A stretch of 64,000 nucleotides of DNA from NCBI RefSeq assembly GCF_000744705.1, contig NZ_JQML01000001.1, positions 9,851,094 to 9,915,093 on the forward strand. The letters are read 5' to 3'. Positions 1 through 9,278 of the stretch are shown one piece after another. Position 1 is the first letter of the stretch. Each line of letters starts with the position of its first letter. This DNA comes from Streptacidiphilus albus JL83. Lineage in GTDB: Bacteria; Actinomycetota; Actinomycetes; Streptomycetales; Streptomycetaceae. The notes under the pieces are model-generated. The model was not told the DNA's origin, ran no database searches, and saw nothing but the letters and a program-made list of their open reading frames with translations. The translations under genes were made by a program, and so were the position numbers.

Positions 1-2
1 GC

Positions 3-167
3 CGCAGCGGCGTGTGCGCCACCTGCCGCGCCAAGGTCGTCCTGGGCCGCGCCCAGTGCCCGGGCACGCCGGCGCTGGGAGCCGACGAGGTTGCCGAGGG
101 CTACGTGCTGACCTGCCGGAGCACGGCGCCGGACGAGCGGTTGACCGTGGACTACGACGCCCTGTGA
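3..167 (+). CDS. paaE: C-terminal end of a PaaE-type phenylacetyl-CoA epoxidase reductase (partial)
   Basis: Only the last 54 codons are in the window; the gene enters from the left edge and stops at TGA 165-167. The residues R-S-G-V-C-A-T-C-R-A-K-V at the edge, followed about 35 residues later by G-Y-V-L-T-C and an ending in V-D-Y-D-A-L, are the C-terminal plant-type [2Fe-2S] ferredoxin domain of PaaE. Three of the four cluster cysteines are visible and the fourth would lie just outside the window. PaaE passes electrons from NADPH through FAD and this cluster to the PaaABC(D) di-iron oxygenase that epoxidises phenylacetyl-CoA. The rest of a paa-like operon is therefore expected just upstream. 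The domain assignment is firm. Whether this is the catabolic enzyme or a paralogue in the adjoining biosynthetic cluster cannot be decided here. Confidence 0.85.
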   Translation, partial: RSGVCATCRAKVVLGRAQCPGTPALGADEVAEGYVLTCRSTAPDERLTVDYDAL

Positions 168-301
168 CGCGCCCGGCGCGGCCGGACCCGGGGCCGCCGA
201 CGCCCGGCCCCGGGCCGCCGCGCCCCGGTGGCACGAAAGACACAGCGCCGCTGCCTCCGGCGACTCATGTGCCGCCCGGGCGCGCTTCCTAGGGTGCTGC
301 T

Positions 302-1582
302 ATGAGCATCAGCCAACCGACACCGCCCGCCGCCGGCGGGAGGGGACAGGCCGGCCTGCCCCGGGCCCTGGTCCTGCTTCTGGCCGCCGCCTGCGGCGTG
401 ATCGTCGCCAACAACTACTACGCCCAGCCGCTGCTGCCCGCACTGCAGCACGCGTTCGGCACCAGCGCGGGCACGGCCGGACTGTGCGTCACGCTCAACC
501 AGCTCGGCTACGCCGCCGGGCTGGTGTTCATCGTCCCGCTGGGCGACCTCGCCGGCCGCCGCCGCCTGGTGACGCTCCTGCTGGCACTGGACGCGGTGGT
601 CCTCGCCGCAGCGGCCGCGGCCCCCAGCGCCTGGGCGCTGATAGCCCTGCTGACCGCCGCCGGCACCGCGGGCACGGCCATCAACGTCCTGATCCCCACC
701 GCGGCCTCGCTCGCCGACGACAGCCAGCGCGGCCGGGTCGTGGGCACCTTGATGACCGGTCTGCTGCTGGGCATCCTGCTCGCACGCACCGTGGCCGGAG
801 CCATCGACTCCCTGGTCGGCTGGCGCCCGGTGTACGGCGTCGCCGCCGTCGCCGCGGCCGCGCTCGCGCTGGCCCTGCACGCCAAGCTCCCGGAGCTGCC
901 CGCCGCCCCCGGCGCGCGCTACCCGCAACTGCTCGCCTCGGTGGTCACCCTGGTACGCACCCAGCCGTTCCTGCGCCGGCGCATGGCCGCCGGGGCCCTG
1001 GGCTTCGGCGCCTTCCAACTGCTGTGGACCGCACTGCCGTTCATGCTCAGCGACAAGCCCTACGCGTACGCCCCCGCGGTGATCGGCCTGTTCGGCCTGC
1101 TCGGCGCCGCCGGCGCCGCGGCCGCCCAACCCGCCGGCCGGCTGCAGGACCGCGGCATCGCCCACGGCGCCACCGGCGTGCTGCTGGTGCTGCTGGCCGG
1201 ATCGTGGGCCCTGCTCGCCGAAGGCAGGAACCTGCTGCTGCTGGCCGCCGGCATCGTCCTGCTCGACATCGGCGTCCAGGGCGTGCACGTGCTCAACCAG
1301 GGACGCATCTACCTGTTCCCGGCGCAGGTACGGGCCCGCGCCACCACCGCCTACATGTCCGCCTACTTCCTGGGCGGCGCCGCCGGAGGGGCCGTCGCCG
1401 TCGCCCTGTACCCGGCCTGGGGCTGGGACGGGGTGTGCGCGGCCGGCGCCGTCATGGCCCTGGCCGGCCTGGCGCTGTGGGCGGGCGACCGCCGGGCCGG
1501 GCCGGCGCCGGCCGCCACGACTTCCCTTCCCCGTCCCGCGGACGCGGCCCCTGCGGCCGGCGTCGGCAGCGGGACCGGCTGA
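302..1582 (+). CDS. MFS transporter (12-TM efflux type)
   Basis: A 426-residue hydrophobic protein with about twelve membrane segments. After a short Pro/Gly-rich N-terminus comes V-A-N-N-Y-Y-A-Q-P-L-L, typical of small bacterial MFS efflux proteins. The motif-A-like loop G-D-L-A-G-R-R-R follows TM2. The C-terminal tail (last ~35 residues) is Ala/Pro-rich and probably cytoplasmic. It lies 134 bp after the PaaE-like gene and on the same strand as the next gene, so it may export the cluster product or an intermediate (inference). Substrate cannot be told from sequence. The start at ATG 302 is favoured because shorter starts would remove TM1. Confidence 0.9.
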   Translation: MSISQPTPPAAGGRGQAGLPRALVLLLAAACGVIVANNYYAQPLLPALQHAFGTSAGTAGLCVTLNQLGYAAGLVFIVPLGDLAGRRRLVTLLLALDAVVLAAAAAAPSAWALIALLTAAGTAGTAINVLIPTAASLADDSQRGRVVGTLMTGLLLGILLARTVAGAIDSLVGWRPVYGVAAVAAAALALALHAKLPELPAAPGARYPQLLASVVTLVRTQPFLRRRMAAGALGFGAFQLLWTALPFMLSDKPYAYAPAVIGLFGLLGAAGAAAAQPAGRLQDRGIAHGATGVLLVLLAGSWALLAEGRNLLLLAAGIVLLDIGVQGVHVLNQGRIYLFPAQVRARATTAYMSAYFLGGAAGGAVAVALYPAWGWDGVCAAGAVMALAGLALWAGDRRAGPAPAATTSLPRPADAAPAAGVGSGTG

Positions 1583-1673
1583 CAGCGCCCGGCCGCCCGG
1601 GTCCCGACACCGAACCACCGGTGCGGGAACCCACCGCGGCGGCCGGGCACCTGCGGCCGCACCCGCCGACGCA

Positions 1674-1710
1674 CCCCACCCCCCGACACCCCACCCCCCG
1701 ACACCCGAAG
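1674..1710 (+). repeat. short tandem repeat upstream of the epimerase gene
   Basis: The spacer between the MFS gene and the epimerase carries consecutive copies of a C-rich unit, ccccgacaccccaccc, running into the ribosome binding site AAGGAGA at about 1707-1713. A similar C-rich duplicated spacer precedes the SnoaL-like gene at 9.2 kb. No function is evident. Confidence 0.5.
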
Positions 1711-1724
1711 GAGAATGCCCCACC

Positions 1725-2573
1725 ATGCGTATCTTCATCGCCGGCGCCACCGGCGCGATCGGCTCCGTCCTGGTTCCGCTGCTGCTCGACGCGGGACACA
1801 CGGTCACCGGAAGCACCCGCACCGAGCAGGGCCTGGCCGAACTCGCGGCACGGGGCGCGAACGGCGTCCGGCTCGACGTGTTCGACCGCGACGCCGTCGC
1901 CGCCGCCGTGGCCGCCGACGCCCCGGACGCGGTGATCCACCAGCTGACCGCCCTGGGCGCGGGCAACCCCGCCGACAACGCCCGCATCCGCATCGAGGGC
2001 ACCCGCAACCTGGTGGACGCCGCCAAGCGCGCCGGCGTCCGGACGATGATCGCCCAGTCCATCGCCTGGGCCTACGAGCCCGGCCAGGGGCCGGCGGGCG
2101 AGGCCACTCCGCTGGACACCGGCGCACCCCAGCCGCGGCAGACCACCCTCGGCGGCATCACCGCTCTGGAGGGCGCCGTCAGCGAGATCGACCGGCACGT
2201 GATCCTGCGGTTCGGCGCCTTCTACGGACCCGGCACCTGGTACGCGCCCGGCAGCCTGATGGCCGACAGGCTCACCGGGGGCACGCTGCCCGCCAACGAC
2301 GCGGTCAGCTCCTTCGTGCACGTGCGCGACGCGGCGCAGGCCACCGTCCAGGCCCTGGACTGGCCCAGCGGCCCCGTCAACATCGCCGACGACCACCCGG
2401 CCCCGGCCCACACGTGGGTTCCCGCGCTCGCGGCCGCCCTGGACCGGCCCGCCCCGCCCCGCACCCGCGGCGGCGCCGCGTGGGAGCGCGGCGCACTCAA
2501 CACCCGCGCCCGGTCCCTGGGCTGGACCCCGCAGCACAGCACCTGGCGCACCGGCTTCGCCGACCAGCGCTGA
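1725..2573 (+). CDS. NAD(P)-dependent epimerase/dehydratase (extended SDR)
   Basis: A 282-residue extended short-chain dehydrogenase. The nucleotide-binding loop G-A-T-G-A-I-G is at residues 7-13 of a Rossmann fold, and residues 160-190 (I-L-R-F-G-A-F-Y-G-P-G-T-W-Y) match the substrate-side region of NAD-dependent epimerases. The catalytic Y-x-x-x-K is not obvious; the expected position reads differently, so the reaction is uncertain. The start ATG at 1725 has AAGGAGA about 10 bases upstream. It probably acts on an oxygenated intermediate of the neighbouring pathway, judged only from context. Confidence 0.85.
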   Translation: MRIFIAGATGAIGSVLVPLLLDAGHTVTGSTRTEQGLAELAARGANGVRLDVFDRDAVAAAVAADAPDAVIHQLTALGAGNPADNARIRIEGTRNLVDAAKRAGVRTMIAQSIAWAYEPGQGPAGEATPLDTGAPQPRQTTLGGITALEGAVSEIDRHVILRFGAFYGPGTWYAPGSLMADRLTGGTLPANDAVSSFVHVRDAAQATVQALDWPSGPVNIADDHPAPAHTWVPALAAALDRPAPPRTRGGAAWERGALNTRARSLGWTPQHSTWRTGFADQR

Positions 2574-2628
2574 CCGGCGCCGACCGGTGCTGCTGTGCGG
2601 GCCGGACCGGCCCGCACAGCCCGGTTCC

Positions 2629-3885
2629 TCAACCCGCGCCCGGCAGGGCCGACGGCAGCCAGGACCCGGCGAGCCCCGCGATGTCCTGGACCAACTCCAC
2701 CGCCTGCCGGGCGTTGAGCCGAGGATCGCACGCACTCTCGTAGCGCACCCCCAACGCCCCCTCCGCGACCGGGCGCTCGCGCCCGCCCACGCACTCGGTC
2801 ACCTCAGCGCCCGTCAACTCCAGGTGCACCCCGCCGGCATGGGTGCCCAGCGCCCGGTGGACCTCGAAGAACCCGCAGACCTCCTCCCGGATCCGATCCA
2901 CCCACCTGGTCTTGCGCCCGCCCGCGCCCTGCACCGTATTGCCGTGCATCGGATCGCACACCCACACCACGCCCGCCCCGCTCGCCCGCACCCGCTCCAC
3001 CAGCTCCGGCAACCGGTCACGCACCCGCCCGGCCCCCATCCGCGCGATCAGCGTCACCCGGCCGGGCAGCCGCTGCGGATCCAGGCGCTCGACCAGCGCC
3101 ACCGCCTCGTCCGCACCGACCGACGGACCCAGCTTCACCGCCACCGGATTGCCGATCCGTGCCGCGAACTCCACATGCGCCCCGTCCAGACGCCGGGTCC
3201 GCTCACCGACCCACACCATGTGCCCCGACAGGTCGTACGGGACACCACCGACCCCGTCGAACCTGGTCAGCCCGGACTCGTACGGCAGCAGCAGCGCCTC
3301 GTGACTGGCGAACACCGGCCCCACCCCGGCCCGCCGCACCGCCGCCAGCGTCGCCGCAGAGGCCCGGTACACCTCCATCAGCCGCCGCGGATCCGCGACC
3401 CGCGCCGCCGCGGTGAACGCGGCACCGTTGACCGCGTCACCCCGGTAGACCGGAAGCACCTGCGCACCGCGCTGCTCCACCGCACTGGAACGCGGCTTCG
3501 CGTACTGGCCCGCGAGGCGACCCACCGTCACCACCGGCAGCGTCCAGGCGTCCTCCAGCACGTTCGCCATGCGCCGCAGCAGCCGGGCGGTGGACACGGC
3601 CCGCCGCGGCGCCTGCGGATCCAGGACCTCGGCGCAGTCGCCGCCCTGCAGCAGGAACGCCTCACCGCGCGCCACCGCCGCCAACTGCTCCCGCAGGGCG
3701 TCGCACGCCGGGACGTCCACCAGCGCGGGAGCGGCCGACAGCGCGGCCTGCACCCGCTGCACGGCCGCGGGGTCGGGCCAGGGGGGCTGCTGGTCGGCGG
3801 GCAGGGCGCTCCAGCTGTCGCGGACGCGGGGCGGGGCCAGGTCGGTCAGGGTCATCGGTTCGGTTGACGGCGTCCGGCCTGCCAC
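2629..3885 (-). CDS. class II (plant-type) 3-deoxy-D-arabino-heptulosonate 7-phosphate synthase
   Basis: This enzyme condenses phosphoenolpyruvate with erythrose 4-phosphate, the first step of the shikimate pathway. The 418-residue protein carries the class II signatures in order: L-L-Q-G-G-D-C-A-E (about residues 77-85, metal-binding Cys), G-R-L-A-G-Q-Y-A-K-P-R-S, S-H-E-A-L-L-L-P-Y-E, N-P-V-A-V-K-L-G-P, V-C-D-P-M-H-G-N-T, and G-V-H-L-E-L-T-G near the C-terminus. Translation starts at GTG 3885 behind GGAAGGAAG. It is the last gene of a leftward run with the ligase and hydroxylase genes. A pathway-specific DAHP synthase inside a secondary-metabolite cluster usually supplies an aromatic precursor, as in phenazine and tropolone clusters. 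It converges on the epimerase gene, leaving 55 bp between them. Confidence 0.95.
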   Translation of the reverse strand: MAGRTPSTEPMTLTDLAPPRVRDSWSALPADQQPPWPDPAAVQRVQAALSAAPALVDVPACDALREQLAAVARGEAFLLQGGDCAEVLDPQAPRRAVSTARLLRRMANVLEDAWTLPVVTVGRLAGQYAKPRSSAVEQRGAQVLPVYRGDAVNGAAFTAAARVADPRRLMEVYRASAATLAAVRRAGVGPVFASHEALLLPYESGLTRFDGVGGVPYDLSGHMVWVGERTRRLDGAHVEFAARIGNPVAVKLGPSVGADEAVALVERLDPQRLPGRVTLIARMGAGRVRDRLPELVERVRASGAGVVWVCDPMHGNTVQGAGGRKTRWVDRIREEVCGFFEVHRALGTHAGGVHLELTGAEVTECVGGRERPVAEGALGVRYESACDPRLNARQAVELVQDIAGLAGSWLPSALPGAG

Positions 3886-4008
3886 CGTGCTTCCTTCCGC
3901 AGCTCAGTGCTCGACAGGGACGTGGCGAAACGCGCGGGGCAGCAGGCCGGAGCTGTTCCCGAGCTACAGGAGCGGGGCCGGCGGGGGCACCCGCCGGGAC
4001 CGGGCAGG

Positions 4009-5604
4009 TCAGCGCGCGGGTGCAGTCCGGGCCGGGGCACCGGCCCGGGGGAGGCCGGCGGCGTCGCCCGCCTCCAGCAGGGCGATCAGCTCCGGGCGGC
4101 GGACCTTCCAGGTCGAGGTCCGCGGAACCTGGTCGAACGGCAGCTGCCGCACCGGCCCCAGCGCCGGCATCCCCGCGGTCGCGCGCCTCCAGCGCGCGGC
4201 GTCCAGGGCCGCATCCCCGCGCGTGCACACCACCGGTACCGCCACACCGTCCGCCCCGGCCACGATCACGACCTCCCGCAGCTCCGGCAGACGCTCCATC
4301 AGGTCGTCCTCCAGCCGCAGACCGGAGTCGAGGTCCTCGACCCGGTCGATCTCGCGGTCCAGCAGGTGGACGCGGCCCAGGGAGTCCTTGAAGCCCATGT
4401 CGCCCATGCGCCACCACCGGCCGTTGAGGTTCGCCCGGAACCGCGGGTCCTCGCCCAGGTAGGTCAGGGCCCGGGTACGGCTGCTGACCTCGATGTGCCC
4501 GGTGGTGCCGGCCGCCACCGGGACACCGTCCTCGCCGACGATCCGCAGCCGGGTGACCCCGGGAAGCCCGCGGCCGACCCTGCGCCCGTCCAGCCGGTCC
4601 AGGTCCCGGCGGCGGTACCAGGTGCCGGTGACCGGCCCGGTCTCCGACTGCCCGTACAACTGGATGAACGCCGGCCGGCGCCGCGCCGAGGCGTTCAGCA
4701 GCGTCTGGACCGTGCGCGGGTGCATCGCGTCGAACGTGGCGCTGAAGTAGCGCACGCTCGACAGCGGCCGCCCGTCGTAGCCGGCCAGCTCCTCCCAGTC
4801 GATGTACACGTTCGGCTGCGTCTCCACCGCCCCGGGGCGGTGCTCGGCGAACAACGGCCCGATCGACTGCGGACTGCCGTCGACCGCGACCAGCAGCGGT
4901 CTGCCGTGGCTCAGGCCCAGGTCCAGCGCACTGTAGAAGCGCGCGTGCACGAAGCTGACGCACAGCGCGACCGTCTCGCGCCGCCAGGTCGCCGCGGCCA
5001 CCAGCTTCTGCAGCCGCAGCCGCTGCCACAGCGCATCCGGCGACTGCACCACCAGCTTGGGCACACCGGTGGTGCCCGAGGTGTGGCTGATGAAGGCCGG
5101 CTCGTGCACCCCCGGCACCCGCACCCCGCCCAACGACGCCACCGCCAGACCGCCCAGCGCCCGCCCGGCGGCCGGCGGCTGCCCCGCGACCACCAGCACC
5201 TGGCGCGCGGCGGAGGGCGAGAAGCCCGCGAGCGCCAGCTTCCGCCCGTCGGTCACCAGCCAGGGCCGTTCGAGGCGCCCCAGCAGCCGTGCCGCGACAG
5301 CGCCCTCCAACTGGGGCGACAGCAGCGCCGGCACGGCACCGACCCGCTGGACCGCGGCAGCCAGCAGCGCGATGTCGAAGTTGTCGCACTTGTACACGGC
5401 GACGTGGTCGCCCGGCAGGACACCGGCACTGATCAGGCGCCCGGCCGTCTCGCGCACCAGGGCGGCGAGCCGACCCACCGTCAACCGCGTCCCCTCGCCC
5501 GGCGCGAGGTCCAGCGGCCGGTCCAGGAACACCGGCGCCCGGCCGTGCCTGGCCGCCGCCCGGTCGAACATCAAACCTATGTAGAAGCCCTTGGGTCCCG
5601 GCAT
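4009..5604 (-). CDS. AMP-dependent acyl/aryl-CoA ligase
   Basis: A 531-residue member of the adenylate-forming superfamily that activates a carboxylate as an acyl-AMP and usually transfers it to CoA or a carrier thiol. Visible motifs: T-S-G-T-T-G at residues 175-180 (ATP P-loop), Y-G-Q-S-E-T-G-P near 317, G-D-M-G (ribose-binding Asp) near 402, and W-K-V-R-R-P near 507, whose Lys fits the catalytic A10 lysine. The ATG at 5604 follows GGGGAGAGAG. It lies between the hydroxylase and DAHP synthase on the same strand. The substrate is probably an aromatic acid, but this is inferred only from the neighbours. Confidence 0.9.
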   Translation of the reverse strand: MPGPKGFYIGLMFDRAAARHGRAPVFLDRPLDLAPGEGTRLTVGRLAALVRETAGRLISAGVLPGDHVAVYKCDNFDIALLAAAVQRVGAVPALLSPQLEGAVAARLLGRLERPWLVTDGRKLALAGFSPSAARQVLVVAGQPPAAGRALGGLAVASLGGVRVPGVHEPAFISHTSGTTGVPKLVVQSPDALWQRLRLQKLVAAATWRRETVALCVSFVHARFYSALDLGLSHGRPLLVAVDGSPQSIGPLFAEHRPGAVETQPNVYIDWEELAGYDGRPLSSVRYFSATFDAMHPRTVQTLLNASARRRPAFIQLYGQSETGPVTGTWYRRRDLDRLDGRRVGRGLPGVTRLRIVGEDGVPVAAGTTGHIEVSSRTRALTYLGEDPRFRANLNGRWWRMGDMGFKDSLGRVHLLDREIDRVEDLDSGLRLEDDLMERLPELREVVIVAGADGVAVPVVCTRGDAALDAARWRRATAGMPALGPVRQLPFDQVPRTSTWKVRRPELIALLEAGDAAGLPRAGAPARTAPAR

Positions 5605-5789
5605 CTCATCTCTCTCCCCGCCGCACGGCGGTTCCTCGGATGCTCGGATGCTGCCGCCCCGCGCCCGGCCCGCACCGGACCTGACACCAACCTGCGCCCC
5701 CCGCCCCCGCCCTGACAGCTAGCTGCCCGCAGCGCGGCGCCCCGGCCCCCGGGGAGGGCCGAAGCGCCGCCCGGGACGCCCGCGCCGGT

Positions 5790-7361
5790 TCAGCCCACCG
5801 CCGCACCCGGCACGGCAGCGCCGCAGGCCCGCTCCAGCACCGCCACCACCTCGCGGGCCAGCGGCGCACGCACACTCGCGTACAGGTGCCCGTCGGGACG
5901 CACCACCGCGGCCACCGCCCGCCCGCCCAGCGCGTCCGCCAGCGGACCGCGGGCCTGACTGGGAGTGCACACCACCTCGGCCCGCTCCCCGACGGCCGCA
6001 CGGATCACCGCGCACGTCTCCCGCCACCCGCGCGGCACGGTACGACCCGCGTGCAGCAGCACGGCATGACGCTCGCCGCCGATCCGCGCCCAGGAGGCAC
6101 CGGTCAACGCCGCCCCGGCGCCGAGCAGCACCGGAAGCCGGTCCCCGGGCACCGCCACCGCGCGCCGCGCGGGCGAGCCGGCACCCCCCTGCGCCCGGTA
6201 GGTGGCGGTCAGCTGACCGAGCGCCGGCGCCAGGGTCCGCTGCAGCACACCGCTGCGCGCGGCCGCCCGCACCGCAGCGTCGCGCACGGCGATCTGCGCC
6301 GGCCCGGTCAGCGCCCCCCACCGGGTCTGCAACGAGGTGGAGCGGGTCACGGCGTGCACGGCCGAGCGGCGCTCGGCGTCGTAGCTGTCCAGGACCGACT
6401 CGTCCAGGACCCCGCGCAGCACCCCGCCCAGCTTCCAGCCCAGGTTCGCCGCATCCAGCAGCCCGGTGTTCATGCCCTGGCCGCCGGCCGGGCTCATCAG
6501 GTGCGCCGCGTCCCCGGCCAGGAACGCCCGCCCCTGGCGGAACCGCGCCGCGCTGCGCACGTGCACCTGGAACACCGTGCTGAAGCGCAGCTCCCCCAAC
6601 TGCACAGCGCCCGGCGCCCGCTCGTCGAGCGCCCGCTGGAAGAACCCGTGGCCGGGGGTGGTGCCGGCCATGTCGGGTCCCACCGCCACCGCGATCCGGT
6701 GGGCGGACGAGGAGATCGGCGCCAGGGCCACCCCGCCACGGGCGGTGTAGCAGTAGGCGACCTGGTCCGAGACGACGTCACCGGACAGCTCGGCGTCGGT
6801 GATGGCGTAGCCGACCGGCAGCCTGGTCCCGTCGAACCCGATGCCCAACTCCTTGCGCACCGTGCTGTGCGCCCCGTCGGCACCCACCACCCACAGGGCC
6901 TCGACCTCCTCGACCACCCCCTCGGCCAGGGTCAGCCGCAGCCTCGCCCGCGGCCCCGAGGCGTCCAGCGCCTCCAGCTGCACCCCGTGCTCGACCTTCC
7001 CGCCGAGTTCGGCCAGGCGCTGCACCAGCACCTCCTCCGTGCGGTCCTGCGGCAGGCCGACCGCGAACGGGTACGGGGTGTTCCCCAACTGGTTCAGCCA
7101 CGCCGTCGCCAGGTGCCGGCGCTCCGAGTAGAACGCCACCCCCTGCATCCGGTGGCCCTCCTCCACCAGGCGGTCCGCGACCCCGATACGGCGCAGCAGC
7201 TCCAGCGGACGCGGCCAGATCGTCGTCGCCTTCGAATGGGCGGAATGCCCGCGCGCGGAATCGATGATCCGCACGGGAACACCCTGGCCGAGCAATTCAC
7301 AGGCGATGACCAGGCCAACCGGCCCGGCGCCAACCACCACCACAGGATCGACATTCGACAT
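5790..7361 (-). CDS. FAD-dependent aromatic hydroxylase (PHBH/UbiH type)
   Basis: A 523-residue class A flavoprotein monooxygenase. It has the dinucleotide-binding G-A-G-P-V-G at residues 11-16, the DG motif G-A-D-G-A-H-S at 160-166, and the second FAD motif G-D-A-A-H-L-M-S-P at 283-291. The last ~120 residues form the thioredoxin-like tail seen in polyketide and pentachlorophenol hydroxylases. It would use NAD(P)H and oxygen to hydroxylate an aromatic or dearomatised ring. The ATG at 7361 has GAGGAGA upstream. It is divergent from the 14-TM exporter, with 253 bp between them as a shared regulatory region. Confidence 0.93.
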   Translation of the reverse strand: MSNVDPVVVVGAGPVGLVIACELLGQGVPVRIIDSARGHSAHSKATTIWPRPLELLRRIGVADRLVEEGHRMQGVAFYSERRHLATAWLNQLGNTPYPFAVGLPQDRTEEVLVQRLAELGGKVEHGVQLEALDASGPRARLRLTLAEGVVEEVEALWVVGADGAHSTVRKELGIGFDGTRLPVGYAITDAELSGDVVSDQVAYCYTARGGVALAPISSSAHRIAVAVGPDMAGTTPGHGFFQRALDERAPGAVQLGELRFSTVFQVHVRSAARFRQGRAFLAGDAAHLMSPAGGQGMNTGLLDAANLGWKLGGVLRGVLDESVLDSYDAERRSAVHAVTRSTSLQTRWGALTGPAQIAVRDAAVRAAARSGVLQRTLAPALGQLTATYRAQGGAGSPARRAVAVPGDRLPVLLGAGAALTGASWARIGGERHAVLLHAGRTVPRGWRETCAVIRAAVGERAEVVCTPSQARGPLADALGGRAVAAVVRPDGHLYASVRAPLAREVVAVLERACGAAVPGAAVG

Positions 7362-7614
7362 GTGCGCTCTCCTCGCATTCCGGAAGTCCTGCGCCGGTCA
7401 ACGGGTGCAGGCCACCACGGACGCTAGTGCGCCCGCCACGCCCGCGAACCGAGGCTCCGCCGAAGGTGCCGGCCGATGCCGCCGAAGCGGCACCCGCCAC
7501 TACAGCCAAAGAAACACGCCACGACCCGAAAGAGGAATTCCGCCGGCCCGTGCACGGAAATAGCCTGAAAAGGCCAGGGAATTCGGCAGCCGATTTCGCA
7601 GGAAGAAGGAAACC
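7362..7614. promoter_or_regulatory. divergent intergenic region between the hydroxylase and the exporter
   Basis: These 253 bases separate two oppositely transcribed cluster genes and must hold both promoters. Each side ends in a clear ribosome site (GAGGAGA leftward, AGGAAGAAGG rightward). I could not identify reliable -35/-10 hexamers or an operator palindrome, and no regulator gene lies nearby. Confidence 0.45.
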
Positions 7615-9180
7615 ATGAGGGAAGCAACCCCCAAATCCCCCGTCATCAGCCTTGTCACCGTGGTCCTCGCGTCACTGCTGCTACCGGTCTCACTGACCGG
7701 CGCCTCCGTGGCCATGCCCGGAGTCGCCGCCGACTTCCACAGCAGCCTCGCCGCCGACCAGTGGATCGTGAACGGCTACGACCTCACCTTCGCCGGCTTC
7801 ATGCTCGCCTGCGGAGCCTTCGCCGACCGCTTCGGCCGCCGCCGGATCTTCCTCCTGGGCACCCTGGTCTTCGCCGTGTGCTCACTGATCTCCGCGGCCT
7901 CCACCGACATCGCCCTGCTCGACGCCTCCCGCGCCGTCGCCGGCCTCGGCGCCGCGGCCGTCCTCACCTCCGGCAGCGCCATCCTGGCCCACACCTTCGA
8001 CGGCGCCGCTCGCGCCAAGGCGTTCGCCGTCTTCGGCACCACCGTCGGCGTCGGCATGGCCTTCGGCCCCTTCATCGCCGGATCACTGTCCACCAACCTC
8101 GGCTGGCGCTCGGTCTTCCTGCTGCCCGGCATCGTCGGCCTCGTCGTGGTCGCCCTGGCCACCCTGCTGCCCGAATCCCGCGACCCGCAGGCCAACCGCG
8201 TCGACTGGGCCGGCACCATCACCTTCAGCGGCGCCCTGTCCGCCCTCATCGCCGCCCTGATCGAAGGCTCCCAGCTCGGCTGGGCCTCGGCCTTCGACAT
8301 CGCCGCCTACATCGCCTTTGCCGTCCTGCTCACCGCATTCGTCATCGTCGAACGACGCCAGACACGCCCCATGTTCGACTTCGCGCTCTTCCGCCAGCCC
8401 CAGTTCGTCTCCCTGTGCGTCGCCGTCGTCGCCCTGGTCTTCGGCTTCACCCCGCTGCTGGTCTACCTGCCCAGCTACCTCACCGCCGTCAACGGCGAGA
8501 CCACCATGCACGCCGGCGTCGACATGCTGATGCTCACCGTGCCGACCATCTTCTTCCCGCTCATCGCCGGCTACCTCCTGCGCTGGATCCCGCTGCGCCA
8601 CCTGGTCACCGCCTCCGTCGGCCTGACCGCCGCCGGCACCGCCTGGCTCACCGTGCTGCACCCCGGCATCGGCAACTGGGCCGCCCTGGCCCCCTACGCC
8701 GTCATCGGCATCGGCATCGGCACCTCCTTCGGCGTCATGGACGGCGCCGCCGTCTCCAGCGTCGACCCCTCCCGCGCCGGCATGGCCGCCGGCATGTTCA
8801 ACACCATGCGCCTGGCCGGCGAAGCCATCGGCATCGCCGTCGTCGGCTCCCTCCTGGTCAACTTCACCCGCTCCCACCTGGGCCACAGGCTCGACGCCTT
8901 CACCGGCCCCTACGGCCACGGCCCCACCGCCCTGGCCGGCGCCCTGAACCAGGGCCAGCTCGCCGGCCCGGAGTCGACCGTGCCCCAGGGCTCCCGCGCC
9001 GCCTTCCACACCATCGCGACCTCCTCCTACACCGGCGGCCTGCACGACGCCCTGTGGGTCATGGCCGCGTTCTGCGCCGCCGCCACCGTCCTGGTCGCGG
9101 CCGTCGGCTCCAAGCAGCCCACCCCCGCCGCCGCCACCACCCCCGCCACCCGGACCGAACCGGAGAAGGTCGCCGCCTGA
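7615..9180 (+). CDS. MFS drug exporter, 14-TM EmrB/QacA type
   Basis: A 521-residue protein with about fourteen membrane segments. Its N-terminus reads V-S-L-T-G-A-S-V-A-M-P-G and motif A reads G-A-F-A-D-R-F-G-R-R-R. A large polar segment lies between TM13 and TM14, as usual for QacA/EmrB exporters. The start ATG at 7615 follows AGGAAGAAGGAAACC. It is divergent from the hydroxylase and followed by a SnoaL-like gene on the same strand. It most likely gives self-resistance by exporting the cluster product. Two MFS exporters in 10 kb suggests that both intermediate and product are toxic or exported (inference). Confidence 0.93.
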   Translation: MREATPKSPVISLVTVVLASLLLPVSLTGASVAMPGVAADFHSSLAADQWIVNGYDLTFAGFMLACGAFADRFGRRRIFLLGTLVFAVCSLISAASTDIALLDASRAVAGLGAAAVLTSGSAILAHTFDGAARAKAFAVFGTTVGVGMAFGPFIAGSLSTNLGWRSVFLLPGIVGLVVVALATLLPESRDPQANRVDWAGTITFSGALSALIAALIEGSQLGWASAFDIAAYIAFAVLLTAFVIVERRQTRPMFDFALFRQPQFVSLCVAVVALVFGFTPLLVYLPSYLTAVNGETTMHAGVDMLMLTVPTIFFPLIAGYLLRWIPLRHLVTASVGLTAAGTAWLTVLHPGIGNWAALAPYAVIGIGIGTSFGVMDGAAVSSVDPSRAGMAAGMFNTMRLAGEAIGIAVVGSLLVNFTRSHLGHRLDAFTGPYGHGPTALAGALNQGQLAGPESTVPQGSRAAFHTIATSSYTGGLHDALWVMAAFCAAATVLVAAVGSKQPTPAAATTPATRTEPEKVAA

Positions 9181-9278
9181 CCCCCCACCCCACGGCACCC
9201 ACCCCACCCCCGACGAACACCCCCCGGCGAACACCCCCCGGCGAACACCCCACCCCCGACGAACACAAGGGCATCCCC
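9181..9278 (+). repeat. C-rich duplicated spacer before the SnoaL-like gene
   Basis: The spacer contains the unit gaacaccccccggc in direct tandem, followed by variants with cccccgacgaacac. The weak ribosome site AAGGG lies at its 3' end. The repeat resembles the duplicated spacer before the epimerase gene and probably arose by slippage. Confidence 0.45.

Noticed and set aside
152..2062. 636-codon minus-strand frame across the MFS and epimerase genes
   Set aside because: Low-complexity Gly/Arg/Gln composition; it is the antisense shadow of two real GC-rich genes.
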